From NCBI GenBank assembly GCA_964417895.1, contig CAYQJS010000024.1, positions 9,422 through 73,421 of the forward strand: DNA of 64,000 bases. The letters are read 5' to 3'. The DNA is from CAYQJS01 sp964417895. Its GTDB lineage: Bacteria; Chloroflexota; UBA6077; SHYK01. Both the position numbers and the translations under genes were made by a program. Below are positions 59,735 through 64,000 of this stretch, piece by piece. The notes under the pieces are model-generated. The model worked only from the letters and a program-made list of their open reading frames with translations, ran no database searches and was not told where the DNA came from. Each line of letters begins with the position of its first letter. The first letter of the stretch is position 1.

Positions 59735-61099
59735 ATGAAGAGAGCGTATGCAGGAGGCATGCTCGACCGCAGGACGCCCGTCAGTACCCGCGGAGCGGCC
59801 ACCCTGGCCGGAGCGCTGTTGCTCGCGTTTAGCGCCTGCCAGACCACGGCGACGGGCGCTCGACGGGGAGACCCCACGGCCGCACTGGTTAGCGGCGGCG
59901 AGGCAGCCCGATCCGCTCTTACAACACCCTCGCCCCCTTCAGGGGGAGAGGGTTGGGGTGAGGGGGCGGCTGGCTCTGCGGGGGACTCCCGAGGGGGCGG
60001 CGCCGCCGTCGCATTCGATCCGTCGCTCTTGACGGTGGGCCTTGAACTGGTGACCAGCGCGGTGCGGGAGCCCACCCACGTCGCCAGCGCATTCGATGGA
60101 AGCGGCCGCCTGTTCGTCGTGGAGAAGACCGGCCGCATCCTCATCGTCCGCGACGGGCGCGTGCTGGCTCGGCCCTTTCTCGACATTCAGGCGCGTGTGG
60201 GATCGCGCGGATCGGAGCAGGGGCTGCTGAGCGTCGCATTCCACCCCAGATTTGCCGACAATGGCTTCTTCTACGTCAACTACACCGACAGGAACGGCGA
60301 CACTGCGATCGAGCGGTATTCGGTCTTGGCCGACCCCGACGTGGCCGACGCATCCAGCGCGGCGCTCATTCTATCCATCGCACAGCCCGCGCCGAACCAC
60401 AACGGGGGCATGCTGCTGTTCGGGCCAGATGGGTACATGTACATTGGCATGGGTGATGGCGGCGGGGCCGGCGACCAGTTCCGAAACGCACAGAACATGG
60501 GGGCGCTGCTCGGCAAGATGCTGCGAATCGACCTCGATGCCCAGTTTCCCTATGCCATCCCATCGGATAACCCCTTCGTCGACCGCGCCGACGCGCGCCC
60601 GGAAATCTGGGCTTACGGCCTGCGCAACCCCTGGCGCTATTCGTTCGATCGGGCCACAGGCGACCTCTACATCGCCGATGTGGGCCAGTCTCGCTTCGAG
60701 GAGGTCCATTTACAGCCGGCAGCGCGCGGCGGCCAGAACTACGGCTGGCCGATCATGGAGGGGACGCACTGCTTCCCTGAGACCCGAGCCTGCGACAGAT
60801 CAGGGTTGGAGATACCCATCGCCGAGTATGACCATGCCCTCGGCTGCTCGATCACAGGCGGCTACGTCTACCGGGGCCCGTCGTACCCGCCCGCGCATGG
60901 CGCCTATGTCTTCGGCGACACTTGCAGCGGACGAATCTCGTCGCTCCACGTGGGGGCCGATGGAGGCTGGCAGCAGACCGAGCTGCTGGTTACACGGCTC
61001 CTGATCAGCTCGTTCGGCGAGGATGAAGCCGGCGAGCTCTACGTCGTGAGTCTCGATCCGGGTGGGTTTTACCGGCTCGTGTTCGGGTCGGCGAGCTAA
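59735..61099 (+). CDS. PQQ-dependent sugar dehydrogenase-like (GSDH/YliI) lipoprotein
   Basis: A 454-residue protein. A signal peptide with a Cys after FSA (ALLLAFSAC) suggests a lipoprotein. The beta-propeller has THVASAFDGSGRLFVVEKTG (20 residues), GSRGSEQGLLSVAFHPRFAD (20 residues), PAPNHNGGMLLFGPDGYMYI (20 residues) with catalytic-type His, GDGGGAGDQFRNAQ, WAYGLRNPWRYSFDR and GGQNYGWPIMEG. A PSPPSGGEGWGEG peptide (about residues 67-79) is the translation of a dispersed repeat inserted in frame between the signal region and the propeller. Oxidises aldoses or related substrates extracytoplasmically. Confidence 0.85.
   Translation: MKRAYAGGMLDRRTPVSTRGAATLAGALLLAFSACQTTATGARRGDPTAALVSGGEAARSALTTPSPPSGGEGWGEGAAGSAGDSRGGGAAVAFDPSLLTVGLELVTSAVREPTHVASAFDGSGRLFVVEKTGRILIVRDGRVLARPFLDIQARVGSRGSEQGLLSVAFHPRFADNGFFYVNYTDRNGDTAIERYSVLADPDVADASSAALILSIAQPAPNHNGGMLLFGPDGYMYIGMGDGGGAGDQFRNAQNMGALLGKMLRIDLDAQFPYAIPSDNPFVDRADARPEIWAYGLRNPWRYSFDRATGDLYIADVGQSRFEEVHLQPAARGGQNYGWPIMEGTHCFPETRACDRSGLEIPIAEYDHALGCSITGGYVYRGPSYPPAHGAYVFGDTCSGRISSLHVGADGGWQQTELLVTRLLISSFGEDEAGELYVVSLDPGGFYRLVFGSAS
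59926..59968. repeat. CCCCCTTCAGGGGG-type palindromic repeat inside a gene
   Basis: ACCCTCGCCCCCTTCAGGG with GGGAGAGGGTTGGGGTGAGG is a common bacterial intergenic palindrome. Here it lies inside the sugar dehydrogenase reading frame and is translated in frame. Confidence 0.8.
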
Positions 61100-61102
61100 C
61101 GC

Positions 61103-61648
61103 ATGCAGCTCGGGATCGCGATTCTGCTGCCCGACGACCTTCACAACGCCATGCGGCGATGGCAGCTCGCCGTAGCCGACTTGTGCGGCGCGAACGCCGC
61201 TCTCAAGGTTCACCCGCACATCACCCTCAAGCAGCCATTTCACGCCAGAGCGCTCGGGCCCATCGAGAACTACTTCGATCGGCTGGCGGAGCAGGTGGAG
61301 CCGGTGGAGATCCTCCTCGATGGCGCGGGGCGATTCGAGGACGACGAGGTGGTCTTCCTGGCCGTCGCACCGGAGCCTCGCCTGGAGGCGCTGCGCCTCA
61401 GGGTGCTGGCGGACCTGCGGGAGCGGTTCGGCGTCAAGCCGCGCGACATCGAGGACGAGCGCTACCGCTTCCACGCCACTGTGGCGTACGGGTTGCCTGC
61501 GGGGACCTTCGAGCGCGCCTGGGAGGCGCTAAGCGGAATTGAGGTCAGCTTTTCGTTCCCGCTAGGGGGCCTGGGCCTCTTCTACTACACTGGTCAGGAA
61601 TGGGTCCTTTACAAACAGGCCCGGATAGGGCAGACGCCCGAGGCCTGA
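61103..61648 (+). CDS. 2'-5' RNA ligase/2H phosphoesterase family protein
   Basis: A 181-residue protein with the two 2H motifs: HPHITLKQPF (H-x-T/S-like HIT) and YRFHATVAYG (H-A-T), and the usual lobed strand-helix order. Family members hydrolyse or ligate 2',3'-cyclic or 2'-5' phosphodiesters. It starts 3 nt after the dehydrogenase stop. The 3' end overlaps the convergent retropepsin-like gene by 40 nt. Confidence 0.85.
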   Translation: MQLGIAILLPDDLHNAMRRWQLAVADLCGANAALKVHPHITLKQPFHARALGPIENYFDRLAEQVEPVEILLDGAGRFEDDEVVFLAVAPEPRLEALRLRVLADLRERFGVKPRDIEDERYRFHATVAYGLPAGTFERAWEALSGIEVSFSFPLGGLGLFYYTGQEWVLYKQARIGQTPEA

Positions 61649-62067
61649 GGGGCCGCGCCGCAGCCAAGCAACAGGATTTCCGGCATGTCTGGTGATCCAG
61701 GAGTAGGCAGGAGCTTCTGCTCCGCGGGTGAGATATGCCAATCCATCTCTTCCAGCGTCACCGCCCCGAGGAGCGGTCGTGTCCCGCGTGGAAGCTCTAT
61801 GACCCGGCCCTGCCAGGACCTGCCCTGAACCTCCACTTCGGCGATCCCCATGAGTCGATATTCGTGCAAGGTGCCGTCCGCCGTGCGCGCGTGCACGCGG
61901 GTCACCTCCGTGAGTTTGAGGGCCGCAACCAGTTCCATGGGCAGAGACGTCTGGATTGCCCCGGAATCTACAACAGCGTTGCATTCCACGTCTTCGCCCT
62001 GCTCCTCCGGTGGGAGGAAGCCGTTTTGCCAGTTCCGGACTTGCATGGGGACAGTGAACACGCCCAC
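61609..62067 (-). CDS. Retropepsin-like (clan AA) aspartic protease, copy 2
   Basis: A 152-residue protein. GVFTVPMQVRNWQNG, then NAVVDSGAIQTSLPMELVAA (20 residues; active-site D-S-G), then RTADGTLHEYRLMGIAEVEV (20 residues) and PLLGAVTLEEMDWHI match bacterial retropepsin-like proteases. The listed GTG start lies 22 nt after the DUF815 stop; in-frame alternatives exist. The C-terminal tail lies over the end of the convergent 2H gene. Related to, but not a close copy of, the gene at 26.2 kb. Confidence 0.7.
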   Translation of the reverse strand: MGVFTVPMQVRNWQNGFLPPEEQGEDVECNAVVDSGAIQTSLPMELVAALKLTEVTRVHARTADGTLHEYRLMGIAEVEVQGRSWQGRVIELPRGTRPLLGAVTLEEMDWHISPAEQKLLPTPGSPDMPEILLLGCGAAPQASGVCPIRACL

Positions 62068-62089
62068 GTCTAGCTCGCCCAGGCCTTGC

Positions 62090-63409
62090 TCATGGCATTG
62101 CCAGCTCACCGATGAGGGCGTCCACGAACTGGCGGGCCGTCCGACCCGACCTCCCGTTCTGGCGCCGCGCCCAGGAGAGCGCGCGCTGCTCCAGCTCATC
62201 CCCCGACAAAGAAACACCCCGCCGCTGGGCGATGCCATGGATGATCTCCAGGTAACGCTCCTCGTCGGGGGCGCCGAAGCGAACGCGGATCCCGAATCGG
62301 TCCGAGAGCGAGAGCTTCTCCTCCATCGTGTCCATGGCGTGCACGTCGTCGTCCAGGGCGGGTGTGCGGTCGCCGAATCGTTCTCGGACGATGTGGCGTC
62401 GGTTCGAAGTCGCGTACAGCACCACGTTGTCAGGCCGAGCCTCGATCCCCCCCTCCAGGATCGCTTTCAGCGCCTTGTAGTGCGTCTCCTGCTCCTCGAA
62501 CGAGAGGTCGTCGACGTAGAGGATGAAGCGCTGGCGGTGGTTCCGCACGGCCGCCATCAGCTCGGGGAAATCGCCCAGGTGCTCCTTGGGAACCTCGATG
62601 AGGCGCAGTCCTCGATCGCCGAACTCGTTGAGCAACGCCTTCACCGTCGAGGACTTCCCTGTCCCCCGCTCCCCGTACAGCAGCACGTTGTTGGCCGGCA
62701 GGCCGGCTGCGAAGCGCTCGGCGTTGCGTATGGCGGGCTCTCGCTCGCGCTCGTAGCCCACGAGATCAGCGAGGGTGACCGGGTCCGGGTAGGTGACGCC
62801 CTCCGGGTGGCCGCTGTCCCGGCCGCGCACCCAGCGGAACGCGCGATAGCGCCCGTAGATGCCGACCCCTGCCTCCACGTAGGCGCCAGCGAGCTGCTCG
62901 AAGAGCGAGGGCCAGTCTGAGGAGGCGGCGAGCGCCCGCTTGAATGCCACCGCCTCGGGCGTGTGGAGCGGCGGCCCCGCGCCCAGGGGCCGGAGGGCAC
63001 GCCAATCGCGGACGCCGACCTCGCCGAGTGCGCCGTACGCCTCCGCCGCCAGCACGGCGCCGCCATCGCGGTACAGCTCCTGCAAGAGGCCGAGCTCACG
63101 GCGAGCGTCGCGCACCAGGCTCGGCCCCATCTCGCCGACCGGGGAGCGCTCGGCCTTGCGGCTGAAGGCGTTGTCCGCCACGAGCAGACGATCGAGCACG
63201 TGGTTCTGCCACGCGTCGCCAACGAGCGCTTCGGGGTACAGCTCCGCCTCTTCCGTCAGAAGGGTCACGAGGCGCGCGGCCGGAGTGTGGCCCGGCTCCT
63301 CGCCGATGGCGCGCGCGGCCCGGCCGATAGGATCGTCGAAGACGTCGCGAAATAGGGCAAGGCCGTCGAGCGCGCGGCGCAAGCTGCGACGGTCGGGTGG
63401 ATAAGTCAT
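62090..63409 (-). CDS. DUF815 AAA-type ATPase
   Basis: A 439-residue protein. The C-terminal half is an AAA-like ATPase: LLYGERGTGKSSTVKALLNE (20 residues; Walker A), RFILYVDDLSFEEQETHYKA (20 residues; Walker B), LYATSNRRHIVRERFGD (sensor 1) and LSDRFGIRVRFGAPDEERYL (20 residues; arginine finger region). The N-terminal 200 residues are helical and typical of DUF815. The role is unknown; related proteins are found in many bacteria. Upstream, a short 130-nt gap faces a divergent SnoaL-like gene. Confidence 0.88.
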   Translation of the reverse strand: MTYPPDRRSLRRALDGLALFRDVFDDPIGRAARAIGEEPGHTPAARLVTLLTEEAELYPEALVGDAWQNHVLDRLLVADNAFSRKAERSPVGEMGPSLVRDARRELGLLQELYRDGGAVLAAEAYGALGEVGVRDWRALRPLGAGPPLHTPEAVAFKRALAASSDWPSLFEQLAGAYVEAGVGIYGRYRAFRWVRGRDSGHPEGVTYPDPVTLADLVGYEREREPAIRNAERFAAGLPANNVLLYGERGTGKSSTVKALLNEFGDRGLRLIEVPKEHLGDFPELMAAVRNHRQRFILYVDDLSFEEQETHYKALKAILEGGIEARPDNVVLYATSNRRHIVRERFGDRTPALDDDVHAMDTMEEKLSLSDRFGIRVRFGAPDEERYLEIIHGIAQRRGVSLSGDELEQRALSWARRQNGRSGRTARQFVDALIGELAMP

Positions 63410-63541
63410 GGGTTCTCCGAGCGGGGCCGCCTCTCGACATCACAAGGCGGGCTGTGACAAGCGTAACGGATAGGCGAGCGGCGTCGCCATATATCCTCTT
63501 TTGATCGACAACAGTCGCGGTGAATATGGGAGGTACCAGCG

Positions 63542-63928
63542 ATGCCTGAGCAGCTCGAACGGAACAAGCGACAGGCGATGGAGTTCTACGACTTGATGTT
63601 CAATCAGGGCAGACCGGCCGAAGCGATAGAACGCTACGCCGGGGCCGAGTACATCCAACACAACCCTGGGGTGGCGGACGGCAAAGCGGCGTTCATCCAG
63701 TACTTCACGAGAATGGCGGAGGAGTACCCCGGCAAGCGCGTGCACTTCGTGCGGGCCATCGCCGAAGGCAACTTTGTCGTGCTGCATTGCCGTCAGGAAT
63801 GGCCTGGCGACGCCGGCTGGGCCGGTATCGACATCTTCCGATTCGACGACAATGGCAGAATCGTCGAGCACTGGGACGTCCTGCAACAGATCCCTGAGAT
63901 GTCCGCCAATGACAACACCATGTTTTAG
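63542..63928 (+). CDS. SnoaL-like/NTF2-fold protein
   Basis: A 128-residue protein. RQAMEFYDLMFNQGRPAEAI (20 residues), YIQHNPGVADGKAAFIQYFT (20 residues) and GIDIFRFDDNGRIVEHWDVL (20 residues; the IVEHWDVLQ ending) are the SnoaL-like polyketide cyclase family, a compact cone fold binding small hydrophobic molecules. Typical members isomerise or cyclise substrates or bind them. An AGGTACCAGCG sequence precedes the ATG. The last 72 bases of the window hold nothing recognised. Confidence 0.88.
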   Translation: MPEQLERNKRQAMEFYDLMFNQGRPAEAIERYAGAEYIQHNPGVADGKAAFIQYFTRMAEEYPGKRVHFVRAIAEGNFVVLHCRQEWPGDAGWAGIDIFRFDDNGRIVEHWDVLQQIPEMSANDNTMF

Positions 63929-64000
63929 CGAGGCCCTTTCGTCGTCGTGTAGACCAAAAGTGATTCTGTCCTCTTTAGCCAGGAGTAAAAATGTCCGCCC

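Overview
The window is high-GC bacterial DNA, most likely from an uncultured Chloroflexota member. Supporting signs are a secreted protein with a Thr/Pro/Ala-rich TAT/PTAT linker, a B12-dependent ribonucleotide reductase, a Mec/CysO/CysM sulfur-carrier cysteine pathway, many GTG/TTG starts and many dispersed palindromic repeats. The phylum call is inference. A run of 10 N at 8484-8493 inside thiG shows that this is a scaffold, probably metagenomic, and the two sides of the gap both encode the same thiG motif.

Layout. 1-2.7 kb: a truncated Rieske oxygenase, then a small accessory cassette (DUF3467-like, unknown, UPF0332/HEPN). 2.8-5.4 kb: rlmD-type rRNA methyltransferase, a MITE-like element, a VanW-domain protein. 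5.5-9.0 kb: thiG-thiE-thiS coupled to a UbiD-family decarboxylase. 9.2-13.2 kb: TPR protein, GalT/HIT-like enzyme, DUF1904-like protein, beta-propeller protein, ending in a strong bidirectional terminator. 13.2-15.3 kb: groES-groEL under a perfect CIRCE operator. 15.3-19.9 kb: GT-C glycosyltransferase, rpsU, nrdJ with a promoter and two NrdR boxes, and a CAU tRNA. 20-25.6 kb: secreted repeat protein, Rieske ferredoxin, SirB1-like protein, methyltransferase, GT-C glycosyltransferase. 25.6-28.2 kb: gene remnants (SBP family 5, GH10-like, an internally deleted HAD), a retropepsin-like protein and an orphan transketolase N-terminal half.

28.2-37.2 kb: a long minus-strand array with tight spacing. 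It runs from an unknown protein through a Cys-less peroxiredoxin-like protein, two DsrE-like proteins, a class I aldolase, a methyltransferase, a second UbiD, a bicupin, a MetE C-terminal-type protein and an MFS transporter. It looks like an aromatic or one-carbon/sulfur pathway. 37.4-42.2 kb: envelope-glycan operon (methyltransferase, GT4, LPG_synthase_TM, sulfatase-fold enzyme). 42.4-45.4 kb: two-component system and a membrane protein.

45.4-49.5 kb: a complete cysteine module (rrf2-cysK-moeB-cysO-cysM-mec) read from one promoter with an IscR-type operator on it. 49.7-55.2 kb: RND pump with an unusually long adaptor. 55.2-57.1 kb: thrC-NIL-MoaD-like operon. 57.5-59.5 kb: asparaginase, then an asparaginase II gene fragment followed by a VapBC-type pair. 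59.7-64 kb: PQQ-type sugar dehydrogenase, 2H phosphoesterase, second retropepsin-like protein, DUF815 ATPase and a SnoaL-like protein.

The recurrent theme is ubiquitin-like sulfur carriers. Three are present (ThiS, CysO-like, MoaD-like) and each carries residues after the GG motif, while one JAMM peptidase is encoded in the cysteine operon. Many repeats lie in or between genes and have supplied start codons or in-frame peptides.
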